Notes: generated by a model from the letters alone, not told the origin. Shown: positions 1 to 6,625, counted from the first letter of the stretch. The stretch is DNA of 37,332 nt from Candidatus Fermentibacterota bacterium (GCA_002748705.1 PDSZ01000046.1:1-37332); one strand, 5' to 3'. Made by a program: numbers and translations.

Positions 1-120
1 GCTTACTTCATTGACAATGCAAGCATTGAAAAAGCAAAACAAACAATGAAAATAGCCAGGAAGAAGCATGAAAAAGATGATATTAACCAGGAACTGAATA
101 AACCTGAGCAAAGCAGTTGA
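1..120 (+). CDS. C-terminal end of an unknown protein (partial)
   Basis: The frame is open from the first base and stops at TGA 118-120, giving about 39 residues. The fragment is highly charged, rich in Lys, Glu, Asp and Gln, and begins AYFIDNASIEKA. It looks like a soluble or coiled-coil-like tail. No family is recognisable from so short a piece. It converges on the osmC-like gene, and the hairpin at 197-222 lies between the two stops. It is probably a real gene end because the frame is open to the edge with ordinary codon use, but this is not secure. Confidence 0.45.
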   Translation, partial: AYFIDNASIEKAKQTMKIARKKHEKDDINQELNKPEQSS

Positions 121-190
121 GGGCTAGAGTTGAGAGCCATACGCCGGTTATTCAGAGAGTAATAGCAGCTGGACTGAGACAGAATGGTAA

Positions 191-222
191 AGGAAAACCC
201 GAAGGCGTTGAAGCCTTCGGGT
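191..222 (-). terminator. Rho-independent terminator of the osmC-like gene
   Basis: A perfect 10-bp inverted repeat (197-206 with 213-222, 6-nt loop) is followed, on the minus strand, by TTTTCCTTT. It lies about 23 bp past the minus-strand stop at 245. The hairpin could also act on the gene ending at 120, but the plus-strand side has few T residues. Confidence 0.85.
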
Positions 223-244
223 CTTCCAGTACTGAAAGGAATTA

Positions 245-694
245 TCAGCGAACGATTTCTACAGGGAGTGCCTTTACCGGTGTGGAATTCTGAAGGTTGT
301 CTTCAACAGGGCAGCGCTCCTGCATGAACTCCGCAAAGTCATAAATCTGCTCTTCATCGTTGTCTGTTTTGATGTGAAGCTTGAACCTGATTTCCTCAAA
401 TCCCCTTCGAACATCAGGAAGCCCTTTTATAAATCCGTCAGGATTCAGATCGCCCTCGGTTTCAACCCAGAGTTCCGTAAAACTTATATTCTTTGCTTTT
501 GCAAATGCAGCGCCAACAATGCACTGGCAGGAGCCAAGAGCGCAAAGCAGTGCCTCAACAGGGTTCATTCCTGTATCAGTTCCACCAAGCTCTGCAGGTT
601 CATCCATTGTCAGTTTGAATCCACGGGATTCATTTTCCACCGCAAGACCGCCGGGAAGCTTGCGGGATGTTGCTTTGAAAGTCACTGATGCCAT
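245..694 (-). CDS. OsmC/Ohr-family peroxiredoxin
   Basis: A 149-residue protein of usual OsmC length. OsmC/Ohr proteins are cytoplasmic thiol peroxidases that reduce organic hydroperoxides using two cysteines. Both expected cysteine regions are present: the central helix segment ALGSCQCIVG (about residues 52-61) and RCPVEDNL near residue 127. The LGSCQC pattern and a Glu/Asp-rich middle fit the general OsmC-like branch (YhfA/SACOL type) better than strict Ohr, so the exact substrate is uncertain. ATG 694 is preceded by AGGAGG at good spacing. The gene stands alone, with its own sigma70 promoter, an operator-like palindrome and a terminator, which suggests regulated stress expression. Confidence 0.9.
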   Translation of the reverse strand: MASVTFKATSRKLPGGLAVENESRGFKLTMDEPAELGGTDTGMNPVEALLCALGSCQCIVGAAFAKAKNISFTELWVETEGDLNPDGFIKGLPDVRRGFEEIRFKLHIKTDNDEEQIYDFAEFMQERCPVEDNLQNSTPVKALPVEIVR

Positions 695-728
695 GGTATT
701 CCTCCTTGCTGGAGTTGTTACTCTCGCC

Positions 729-746
729 TTGTGAATTGCATCACAA
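729..746. promoter_or_regulatory. Palindromic operator TTGTGA-N6-TCACAA
   Basis: The site reads TTGTGA TGCAAT TCACAA on the minus strand, an exact inverted repeat with a 6-bp spacer that matches the CRP/FNR-superfamily half-site TGTGA. It lies just downstream of the osmC -10 box, over the expected transcription start. A factor bound here would most simply repress. A second palindrome, ACAATATTGT, overlaps at 745-754. Confidence 0.55.
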
Positions 747-750
747 CAAT

Positions 751-779
751 ATTGTAACCTAAATGCTTGCCGTTGTCAA
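751..779 (-). promoter_or_regulatory. Sigma70 promoter of the osmC-like gene
   Basis: On the minus strand, -35 TTGACA (779-774) and -10 TACAAT (756-751) are separated by exactly 17 bp. The -35 box is perfect and the -10 box is close to consensus. The start codon lies about 57 bp downstream of the -10 box. Confidence 0.8.
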
Positions 780-888
780 GAATACAGTGGCTACTGATTT
801 ACGGCTCAGTGGTTCTCTGAAAAGTGATGGAACAATCGTATTGAGAGAATTCTTAATACTGATCAGGAATAGGAAACTTATTCAGCTT

Positions 889-919
889 AGATATTGTGTA
901 CAGTTATGAAACCCTGACC
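889..919 (+). repeat. Outlying copy of the 3.5-3.9 kb repeat family
   Basis: This stretch (GATATTGTGTACAGTTATGA and then CCCTGACC) nearly matches segments of the tandem repeats near 3665-3692 and 3870-3898. It lies on the left side of the radical SAM-like/lipoprotein cassette, while the main repeat cluster lies on the right. Confidence 0.6.
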
Positions 920-998
920 GTTTGCCTGACTGGTAACTATTTCTTTCCTGTTCATAAGAATGCGAACACAATAGGCAAGAGAATGAGTAAAATAGTAC

Positions 999-1027
999 TT
1001 GACAAATGGAAAAACACCATATATCAT
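999..1027 (+). promoter_or_regulatory. Sigma70 promoter of the 1061-2415 operon
   Basis: A perfect -35 TTGACA (999-1004), a 17-bp spacer and -10 TATCAT (1022-1027). The expected start of transcription is near 1034, leaving a leader of about 27 nt before ATG 1061. This decides the start of the next gene. Confidence 0.7.
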
Positions 1028-1060
1028 TGTGTATGTATGTTGAGTGTGATGAGGTCTAAC

Positions 1061-1315
1061 ATGGTGCAGTCAAAATATAATTGGATAGTGAATAATCATG
1101 GAAGAACTATAATATATAATTGGTTTACTGGTGCTATTGTTGAGCTGGATAAATTGCATAACTATATTTCAGAATATCTGTTACATGATGATATGAATTC
1201 TTTGATGAAGACTCTGACCTCTGATCAAGTCAATTTCTTCAGGTCAGCCGGGTTTCTGATTGATAAAGACTTTGATGAACGATTTCACTTAAGTGTTCCC
1301 TCTCCAGGGAGGTAA
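1061..1315 (+). CDS. Stand-alone N-terminal domain like those of SPASM radical SAM enzymes
   Basis: 84 residues. ATG 1061 is chosen because GAGG lies 6 nt upstream and the promoter at 999-1027 rules out the longer frame from 896. The protein has the layout typical of the region before the radical SAM domain in SPASM-type peptide maturases: a short beta stretch (SKYNWIV), an NHGRTIIYNWFTGAIVELD segment resembling the 'yn.ltgalveld' motif, a helical middle, and an AGFLIDKDFDE end. In those enzymes this part is linked to substrate-peptide handling. Here it stops about where the radical SAM domain should begin, and no CxxxCxxC motif follows. It could be a truncated maturase or a free-standing adaptor domain. 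The stop sits 2 bp before the next start, so the pair is an operon. Confidence 0.5.
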   Translation: MVQSKYNWIVNNHGRTIIYNWFTGAIVELDKLHNYISEYLLHDDMNSLMKTLTSDQVNFFRSAGFLIDKDFDERFHLSVPSPGR

Positions 1316-1317
1316 GA

Positions 1318-2415
1318 ATGATACTGTTTCTCGCAGTTGCTCTTTTTCTGTGTATCGCATGTAATTCTAATCCAACCCCATTGCCGGCAGACAACTGTAT
1401 TGAACTACTGCCGGTTGATAGCCTGGTGACTTGTAGTGATGGAATTTTCAGCATCGGAAGCATGTGCTTTACAAAGAATGGTAATCTTGTCTTACTGGAT
1501 GATGTAACCGGATCCCTGCATGTCTATCAGGATAACGAACACATAGCCTCACTTTCCTGTATTGGGGAGGGGCCGCTTGAATACACTTCTCCAAGGGAAC
1601 TGACAGCTTTGCCCGAAGGAGGATTCATGTTGAATTGTCCTCCAGATATGAAGTTCCTGTTTTTTGATGAAACCCTGGAATGCACCGGTGCCACATTCTT
1701 TCATGATTTTGATCTTAGACCTGGAACGCCTGTACGAACACAATTTCTGAGCAAGGACCTATTTGTGGGGCAGTCATACTTTTGCAGTGATTTCTCTGAA
1801 TGCGGAACTGAAGTGTCAGTATGGAGGATTAATGACGACTTGAGTGTAAACCGGGAATATGAGATAAGAACAAGATTTGCTGAGAGATTTCATCCAATCA
1901 AGTACCTGATTGATACCAGGATTGCGTCAGCGGTGGAACCAGACAATCAGATAATCGTTTTCTCTGATGTTACAACGAACAACTATGAACTGAACCTGAT
2001 ACAGTTCTCAGAGGGAATAGATGTGACAGAGACAGTCACAAGAGAGTTCCAGACAGAAATGAAAACCGATGAAGAGATCGAAGCTGAGGTTTCCAGGATA
2101 AGACAGGCATGGATCAGAGGAACTGGAAGTGATATAGGGTTTCAGTATGAAGCCAATAAGGAGAACTTTGTAATCATCGGTCTGTATTTTGCTTCAAATA
2201 GTTCGCTGTGGGTTAGACGTAACTCTCCATTCAGGATTCATTTTGATGTGTTCAACGGGGAATTCAGTTTTCAAAGAGAAGTAGCTCTCGCTGTTCCAGA
2301 CGAGTATATGACTGATGGATGGCTGGTTGCCTTCGGAGACGCCGTTATCGCAGTCTCCCCGGTTAATCCGGAAATTGATCCAGTTGTCTATTTTTATAAT
2401 ATTGAAAACCTCTGA
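1318..2415 (+). CDS. Secreted lipoprotein, six-bladed beta-propeller type
   Basis: 365 residues. A short hydrophobic signal ends in a lipobox (FLCIAC, Cys at about residue 15), so it is probably lipid-anchored outside the inner membrane. The rest is beta-rich with propeller-like motifs: GSMCFTKNGNLVLLDDVTG, an EGPLEYTSPRELTALPEGG segment and further hydrophobic strand pairs. The 'GxGPxEY' stretch resembles the Bacteroidota 6-bladed (BF4221/NHL-like) lipoproteins. In that phylum such proteins often sit beside radical SAM or pseudo-SAM peptide genes, which fits the neighbour upstream. SD GGGAGG lies 6 nt before ATG 1318. Its ligand is unknown. Confidence 0.65.
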   Translation: MILFLAVALFLCIACNSNPTPLPADNCIELLPVDSLVTCSDGIFSIGSMCFTKNGNLVLLDDVTGSLHVYQDNEHIASLSCIGEGPLEYTSPRELTALPEGGFMLNCPPDMKFLFFDETLECTGATFFHDFDLRPGTPVRTQFLSKDLFVGQSYFCSDFSECGTEVSVWRINDDLSVNREYEIRTRFAERFHPIKYLIDTRIASAVEPDNQIIVFSDVTTNNYELNLIQFSEGIDVTETVTREFQTEMKTDEEIEAEVSRIRQAWIRGTGSDIGFQYEANKENFVIIGLYFASNSSLWVRRNSPFRIHFDVFNGEFSFQREVALAVPDEYMTDGWLVAFGDAVIAVSPVNPEIDPVVYFYNIENL

Positions 2416-2427
2416 TAGAAGAGGTTT
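2406..2427 (+). terminator. Weak terminator-like hairpin after the lipoprotein gene
   Basis: A 7-bp inverted repeat, AAACCTC (2406-2412) and GAGGTTT (2421-2427), overlaps the stop codon. Only a short T-run (TTT) follows, so termination would be weak. Confidence 0.4.
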
Positions 2428-2907
2428 CCACGAATTATAACTGACTAAAATTGAGTATGTGCAGTACTTTCTGTAACGAAGAATCACAGAACAAAATGTA
2501 CTCTCAACCCTGGTCAGAGACATAGTACATAGTTTACGGCATTCTCTTTATGCTTAGAATGTCTTCAGAGAACCGATTGAAATCAATCACAGTGTCTGAC
2601 TTTTCTGATCCCCGCAGCCAACAGGGGGGGGAGGTATCTGCATACTTGTCGCAGCCGTGGAACTGGCAGACCTTGCTTTCTATAATGGAGTTCAGCTTCA
2701 TCTCTCAGTGTTTCAATACAAGATGGGCAATTCTCTTCTCACCGAACTTCAAGCGAGTTCATTGCTTCAGAAACGCCACAATGCCTCCATTGTGGAGTTC
2801 GTAACTATTTCACTCAGGTTTTGGAAGCTGAAACCGATGTTCTGAATTGTTTGCTGCGAAACAGCAGTTTACTGAACTGAGAGTTACGAGAGAATCTCTA
2901 AGAAACG
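2428..2907. other. Gene-poor stretch, probable element debris
   Basis: No convincing gene is seen; the short open frames lack SD sites and family features. It contains a run of eight G near 2625, an 8-bp palindrome with a 4-nt loop (CCACAATG 2776-2783, CATTGTGG 2788-2795), and from about 2826 a stretch related to the repeat family at 3492-3930 (GCTGAAACC-ATGTTCTGAAT). Confidence 0.5.
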
Positions 2908-2998
2908 GGTGGCCAAATTACTCCGGAATCACTGGCCAGTTTACTCCGGAATGAGTGGCCATATAACTCCGGAATCGGTGGCCACTTTGGTCCGGATT
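2908..2998 (+). repeat. Four 23-bp tandem repeats, IS21-family terminal type
   Basis: TGGCCA occurs at 2910, 2933, 2956 and 2979, an exact 23-bp period. Each copy continues to TCCGGA 12 bp later, giving the pattern TGGCCA-N6-TCCGGAAT (the last copy is altered after TCCGGA). Multiple terminal repeats of this kind are a hallmark of IS21-family ends, where they bind the IstA transposase. Downstream IstB remains support the call. Confidence 0.8.
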
Positions 2999-3002
2999 AT
3001 GC

Positions 3003-3227
3003 ATCACCTCGAACAAGTCCTGGTGTCAGTGGGGAGAGATCATCCCCGACAGGGTGATGGCTACCGCCATCTTGGACAGGCTGCTACACTACTCAGTGAC
3101 GATAAACATCTCAGGAGACAGTTACAGATTAAGGCAACACAGGGAATTCGGACCGGGTTACATTAACAGATCAGGAAAGGAGGAAAGCGGCGGAGAAAGT
3201 GTTGCATTCAGACCGGCGAATCTGTAG
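3003..3227 (+). pseudogene. istB: IstB C-terminal remnant (IS21-family helper ATPase)
   Basis: This frame encodes ITSNKSWCQWGEIIPDRV followed by MATAILDRLLHYSVTI and GDSYRLR, with the stop at 3225-3227. This is the conserved C-terminal part of IstB (TSNK...W...D...A.AiLDRLLH...G.SYRlr). About 74 codons remain of a gene that normally has about 250, and the Walker A and B regions are missing. There is no start codon or istA upstream: the terminal repeats join directly to the tail. This means a large internal deletion of the element. An inverted right end is not visible downstream. Confidence 0.85.
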
Positions 3228-3320
3228 CGACTGAAACCGGCGTTGACACCTTGTAGGCTCAACTCATAACTTATTTCACTCCGGCGGGTCCCGTCCGTAG
3301 ATTGGTGTAAATTGGTTTGA
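3228..3320. other. Spacer between the istB remnant and the 3321 hairpin
   Basis: No gene. It contains a partial copy of the repeat family (GGCTCAACTCATAACTTATT, near 3256-3275, then TCACTCCGG). Confidence 0.4.
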
Positions 3321-3387
3321 GGTGCAAGTCCCTTTCGTTAGAATTGAGAATCAGCTAAAACTCTTAATTCAGAAAGGAACCTGCACC
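3321..3387 (+). repeat. Long imperfect inverted repeat ahead of a short ORF
   Basis: GGTGCAAGTCCCTTTC (3321-3336) pairs with GAAAGGAACCTGCACC (3372-3387) with two mismatches. Inside, GAATTGAGA pairs largely with CTCTTAATTC. The whole would fold into one arm of about 67 nt and ends 1 bp before the ATG at 3389. It may be the end of a second mobile element or a structured leader. Confidence 0.55.
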
Positions 3388-3388
3388 A

Positions 3389-3490
3389 ATGACAAAGATA
3401 CCCATGAGCGATCAGATTGCACAGAGGATAATGGAACACTTCCAGAACGACTTGAAGGCTGAAACTGATTTCCTGAATAGTTTGCTGTGA
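3389..3490 (+). pseudogene. 33-codon ORF, probable transposase N-terminal fragment
   Basis: The frame reads MTKIPMSDQIAQRIMEHF and continues to FLNSLL, then TGA. An amphipathic helix with this start resembles the beginning of a transposase. A related segment lies at about 2843-2907, where the sequence after TTTGCTGCG continues, and the end of the ORF merges into the tandem repeat family. Identification as a transposase start is a guess; the ORF is too short to have a clear function. Confidence 0.3.
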
Positions 3491-3491
3491 T

Positions 3492-3930
3492 GCTGAAATC
3501 GATGTCCTGAATCGAATCGCTTGTATTTGCTGTGATATTTCTTTTGTTATTGCTGCGATATTGAGTACATTTGTGAATCCCTGACCTGCAAGCTCAACTC
3601 ACAACTTATTTCTGTCCGGATTGGGAAGCTGAAACCTATGTTCTGAATCCTTGTATTTGCTGCGATATTGCGTACAGTTGTGAATCCCTGACCTGTAGCC
3701 AAACTCATAACTTATTTCACTCCGGTTTGGGAAGCTGAAACCTATGTTCTGAATCGCTTGTATTCGCTGCGATATACAGTTATGAATCACTGACCTTGTA
3801 AGCTCAACTCATAACTTATTTCTCTCCGGACTTGAAGGCTGGAGCTGATTTCCTGAATAGTTTGCTGCGATATTATGTAAAGTTATGAATCCCTGACCTG
3901 TAGCCAAACTCATAACTTTACATAATATCC
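3492..3930 (+). repeat. Four tandem copies of a ~93-136 bp hairpin-forming repeat
   Basis: Copies start near 3492, 3628, 3734 and 3838. Each has a GCTG(A/G)A...TCCTGAAT-like head, a GCTGCGATAT core, then TGAATCCCTGACCT and a CTCA(C/T)AACTT tail. Within each copy a short stem can form around the CCTGACCT loop. The arms are TTGTGA/TCACAA in copy 1 (3571-3576, 3599-3604), AGTTGTGA/TCATAACT in copy 2 (3676-3683, 3705-3712) and AGTTATGA/TCATAACT in copy 3 (3778-3785, 3809-3816). The fourth copy has the longest stem. Variation that keeps pairing suggests the hairpin matters. Confidence 0.75.
3869..3929. repeat. Perfect 20-bp inverted repeat with 21-nt loop
   Basis: GATATTATGTAAAGTTATGA (3869-3888) is exactly complementary to 3910-3929. 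It is the hairpin of the last tandem repeat copy extended by a further arm. It lies downstream of the TPR gene on the minus strand, beyond that gene's terminator. Confidence 0.9.
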
Positions 3931-3950
3931 ATTATCGGACATTGATTGTC

Positions 3951-3977
3951 AAGAAAAACGGGCCTTTACAGACCCGC
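3951..3977 (-). terminator. Rho-independent terminator of the long minus-strand run
   Basis: On the minus strand CGGGTC (3976-3971), a short loop and GGCCCG (3965-3960 region, one G-U pair) form a stem followed by TTTTTCTTG. It lies just after the stop of the TPR protein gene at 3985. Confidence 0.85.
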
Positions 3978-3984
3978 TCTTCTT

Positions 3985-4716
3985 CTAGTTGGTCAGTTCC
4001 GCAAGCTGTGCAATTCTGTAGTTTTCAAAAGCTGTTGTGTCTGCACTGATTGCAAGAGCCTGCCGGAGGTATTCTTCGCTCTGTTCGTACTGTTCTTTCT
4101 TGAAAGCAATTCTGGAAAGCCCTCTGAGAGCCTCAGCTTCAACCTGAGAGCCTTCTTCAGTAATCTCGATGAGTTCCTGGTATGTTGCTTCTGCATTTAC
4201 CATATCCTGTTCGGAACCGCGGTTCTCCAGAACAATGCCCATGTGAAGCAGTGCAGGTATTACAACGGTTTTGTCAGGATTTGCTGCAAGAACCGCCTGC
4301 AGTGTAGAGATTGCGGCATCGTAGTTGCCTCTGATAATGTCTATCTTTGCACCGAGAATGGCTGCATTACGGGCCCATTGGTTCTGTGAGTTGGCATTCC
4401 ATGTCTGCATGGCCATCCCGTAGGCTGCTTCCATTCCCTGAACAGACTGCTCAAGCTGATTCATTTCCGCTGCGTTCATTGCCTGGTCGAACAGCTGACC
4501 GGCTGTAATGAAACCTGCCATCGATTCCTGTGTAGCTGCCTTCTTTCTGCCTATGAAGTACTGGCTCACAAAGATGATTATCAAGATGGCTATAAGAGCA
4601 CCGATAATCTCCTTCTGGTACCTCTGAATAAAGAGCAGACCGGCTTCCAGCTTCTCGCCGACCGGATCCCGCTCGATCTCTTTTTTTGTCAGCTTATTTC
4701 TGGTCTTGTGTGCCAT
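3985..4716 (-). CDS. Membrane-anchored TPR protein (YfgM-like topology)
   Basis: 243 residues. A charged N-terminal segment (KKEIERDPVGEKLEAG) precedes one transmembrane helix at about residues 38-56 (IIGALIAILIIIFVSQYFIG). The rest is helical with TPR-like units: AAILGAKIDIIRGNYDAAIS and IPALLHMGIVLENRG, then EALRGLSRIAFKKEQYEQSEEYLRQALA. The arrangement, a short cytoplasmic tail, one helix and exported TPRs, is that of YfgM/TPR_21 proteins, which work with periplasmic chaperones in E. coli. That role is only an analogy here. The gene overlaps the end of coaE by 28 bp and is the last gene of the operon. Confidence 0.75.
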   Translation of the reverse strand: MAHKTRNKLTKKEIERDPVGEKLEAGLLFIQRYQKEIIGALIAILIIIFVSQYFIGRKKAATQESMAGFITAGQLFDQAMNAAEMNQLEQSVQGMEAAYGMAMQTWNANSQNQWARNAAILGAKIDIIRGNYDAAISTLQAVLAANPDKTVVIPALLHMGIVLENRGSEQDMVNAEATYQELIEITEEGSQVEAEALRGLSRIAFKKEQYEQSEEYLRQALAISADTTAFENYRIAQLAELTN

Positions 4717-5318
4717 TTGGCATCCTCCATCCTCGTTATGATATTGCTATAGAACAGTTCTGCTTTGTTAACAAGTTCATCTTTGCTTCCGGAGTTGTTT
4801 ATGACGAAGTTGGATTTGAGACATTTCTCGCTGATTTCCATCTGATTTCGCCATCTGCCCTCTGCAGAATCTCTTGAAATACCGTCCCTCTTCGCAAGCC
4901 TTTCTAATGCCCTTTTCCTAGTGTCCTTAACTGTTACTGTGAAGTCGGCGTAACCGGAAAGATCAAGCTCAAATATCAGAGCAGCATCAAGAACGAACAC
5001 TCCTCTGGTACTGCGAAGACTGTTTGCTGATGAAGCAACCCATCTTCTGAGTTTCGGGTGAAGCACAGAGTTGACCCCATAAAGTGTTTCAGGTTCTGTG
5101 AAGGCTTTATCTCTGAGAAGTGTACGAATTTCGTTCACCGGCATTTGCGAATCTACAGGCAGCCCTGCTGCTTTCTGAAGAGCTGTTTTTACTCTGGGTT
5201 TTTCCAGGAACCTGTGCCCTGTTCGGTCAAGAGAGCAGACAGAGGCTCCCAGCTCTTTCCACACTTCTGCTACTGTTGAGGCACCAGATCCGCTGCAGCC
5301 GGTTATCGCCCAGAGCAT
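4689..5318 (-). CDS. coaE: Dephospho-CoA kinase
   Basis: It phosphorylates the 3'-hydroxyl of dephospho-CoA, the last step of coenzyme A synthesis, in the cytoplasm. The P-loop GCSGSGAS lies at the N-terminus (AITGCSGSGAST). The CoaE-type substrate region (LDRTGHRFLE) follows, then VFVLDAALIFEL, matching the family 'vPLLfE' segment, and the lid region with Arg residues (KRDGISRDSAEGRWRNQM). At about 209 residues it has normal length. The start is ATG 5318, which shares one base with the mtaB stop (TGATG); a longer in-frame start at 5336 would overlap more. The P-loop is a little unusual (GCSGSGAST for GxxGSGKS): the usual Lys is replaced by Ala, which deserves a check. Confidence 0.85.
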   Translation of the reverse strand: MLWAITGCSGSGASTVAEVWKELGASVCSLDRTGHRFLEKPRVKTALQKAAGLPVDSQMPVNEIRTLLRDKAFTEPETLYGVNSVLHPKLRRWVASSANSLRSTRGVFVLDAALIFELDLSGYADFTVTVKDTRKRALERLAKRDGISRDSAEGRWRNQMEISEKCLKSNFVINNSGSKDELVNKAELFYSNIITRMEDAKWHTRPEIS

Positions 5319-6586
5319 CAGCGGAGCCCCCAGCATATGTTTTCCCTGGTCAGTTCAACCTGAACCAGTTTACCTTCTTCTGCTCCTTCAGGGGCTTTAA
5401 CCGGAATGTAGTTGTCAGTTAGTCCCAGCATGCTTCCCATGTGTTTCCTGTTCTCAACCAGAATGGTTTGAGTTGTTCCTATCATGCTCTCCCTGAAGGA
5501 GTTTCTTGAAGAGGTGGAAATGCTGCGAAGCTCCTCTGCCCTGCCGGTTATGGTTTCAGTATGCAGCTGCTGCATTTCAGCTGCAGGAGTACCTGGTCTT
5601 GGTGAGTAGGGAAACACATGCAGATAGTTTATTCTTGAGTCTTCTGCCAGAGCTCTGGTTTTCATGAAGTCTTCATGGGTTTCTTCCGGAAAACCTGCGA
5701 TTATGTCGCTTCCCAGGCATACACCTGAAAAAAGCTCTTCAACTGCATCAAGCAGTTCGTACTCCTCCTGTTCACCGTAAGGTCGCCCCATTCTTTTAAG
5801 CACAGCTTCTGAACCGCTCTGAAAAGGAATGTGGAAATGCCTGCATACACCGGCTTCAGCAAGCTTTTCAAGGGTCTTTACAGTGAGGCAAAGAGGCTCA
5901 ATTGAACCGATTCTGAGCCTGAATCCTCCCAGGTCCATAAGATCATGCACCAGGTCGGTGAGAGTGTACTTTCCATTGTATATATCAGTTCCGTAGTCGG
6001 CTATATCCACTCCGGTGAGACTGATTTCTCTGTACCCCCCTGCTGCAAGCTCACGGGCCTGTTTAAGAACAATTTCCCTGGGCTGACTCCTTGAATCACC
6101 TCTTGCAAGGGGAACGATACAGTAGCTGCATCTGTTTGAGCAGCCATCCTGTATCTTCAGAAACGCCCTGGTTCTTGAAGTTTCCGCAGGGGCATGCCAG
6201 GGGTAAATACCCTCTTTGCTATTCTCAGGCTTTCTGCCTGTGAGAATACTTACAATTTTCTCCTTCTCAGGAACAGGAACAATGATGATTTTTTCCGCAG
6301 GAATTTCACCGAAATCCTCAGGCGCCACTTCAGCAACACATCCTGTTACAACTATTGTTGCCTCGGGATACCTGGAAGCGTAGCTGCGAACAGCCTTACG
6401 ACTCCTTGCCTGACTCCTGCCTGTTACTGCACAGGTATTCACCAGAATAACATCTGCGTCCTCAGCCCGGCCTGCACGGGTGCCGCCGGTTGAAGATACA
6501 ATGTCATCAACCATGGACTCTGTTTCATAGGCATTGAGCCTGCATCCAAGGGTGTATCCAAACACACGGGGTTCAGCAGATATCAT
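5318..6586 (-). CDS. mtaB: tRNA t6A37 methylthiotransferase MtaB
   Basis: A radical SAM methylthiotransferase that turns t6A37 into ms2t6A37 in tRNAs reading ANN codons. Three domains are visible. The UPF0004 domain has TLGCRLNAYETE, NTCAVTGRSQARSRK and VVTGCVAE, giving the three cysteines of the auxiliary cluster. The radical SAM domain has CSNRCSYC (CxxxCxxC) and HIPFQSGS. A TRAM-like C-terminus has QTILVENRKHMGSMLGLTDNYIPV. GCRLN and the NTCAVTGRSQ form favour MtaB over MiaB or RimO. ATG 6586 gives a normal N-terminus but has no clear SD; ATG 6631, directly after the rpsA stop (TAGATG), would add 15 residues. Confidence 0.9.
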   Translation of the reverse strand: MISAEPRVFGYTLGCRLNAYETESMVDDIVSSTGGTRAGRAEDADVILVNTCAVTGRSQARSRKAVRSYASRYPEATIVVTGCVAEVAPEDFGEIPAEKIIIVPVPEKEKIVSILTGRKPENSKEGIYPWHAPAETSRTRAFLKIQDGCSNRCSYCIVPLARGDSRSQPREIVLKQARELAAGGYREISLTGVDIADYGTDIYNGKYTLTDLVHDLMDLGGFRLRIGSIEPLCLTVKTLEKLAEAGVCRHFHIPFQSGSEAVLKRMGRPYGEQEEYELLDAVEELFSGVCLGSDIIAGFPEETHEDFMKTRALAEDSRINYLHVFPYSPRPGTPAAEMQQLHTETITGRAEELRSISTSSRNSFRESMIGTTQTILVENRKHMGSMLGLTDNYIPVKAPEGAEEGKLVQVELTRENICWGLR

Positions 6587-6602
6587 AACGGTATTATGTG
6601 TG

Positions 6603-6625
6603 CCGGGCCCCTTAAGAAGGCCCGG
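6603..6625 (-). promoter_or_regulatory. GC-rich hairpin between rpsA and mtaB
   Basis: CCGGGCC (6603-6609) pairs with GGCCCGG (6619-6625) over a 9-nt loop. No T-run follows on the minus strand, so it is not a normal terminator. It falls between the rpsA stop and ATG 6586 and could lower or pause transcription, or stabilise the rpsA message. Confidence 0.5.

Noticed and set aside
896..1060. Longer start for the 1061 gene
   Set aside because: A promoter lies inside this stretch (999-1027), and the first part matches the repeat family.
2550..2845. Short plus-strand ORFs in the gene-poor region
   Set aside because: No SD, no family features, and a G-run and repeat fragments inside.
2908..2998. 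CRISPR-like short repeats
   Set aside because: The 23-bp units are contiguous without spacers and fit IS21 ends.
3301..3400. Group II intron 5' region
   Set aside because: The GGTGCAAGTCC sequence and inverted arms do not give intron domain V or a reverse transcriptase.
3492..3930. CRISPR array
   Set aside because: Units differ in length (93-136 bp), lack unique spacers between constant repeats, and no cas genes are nearby.
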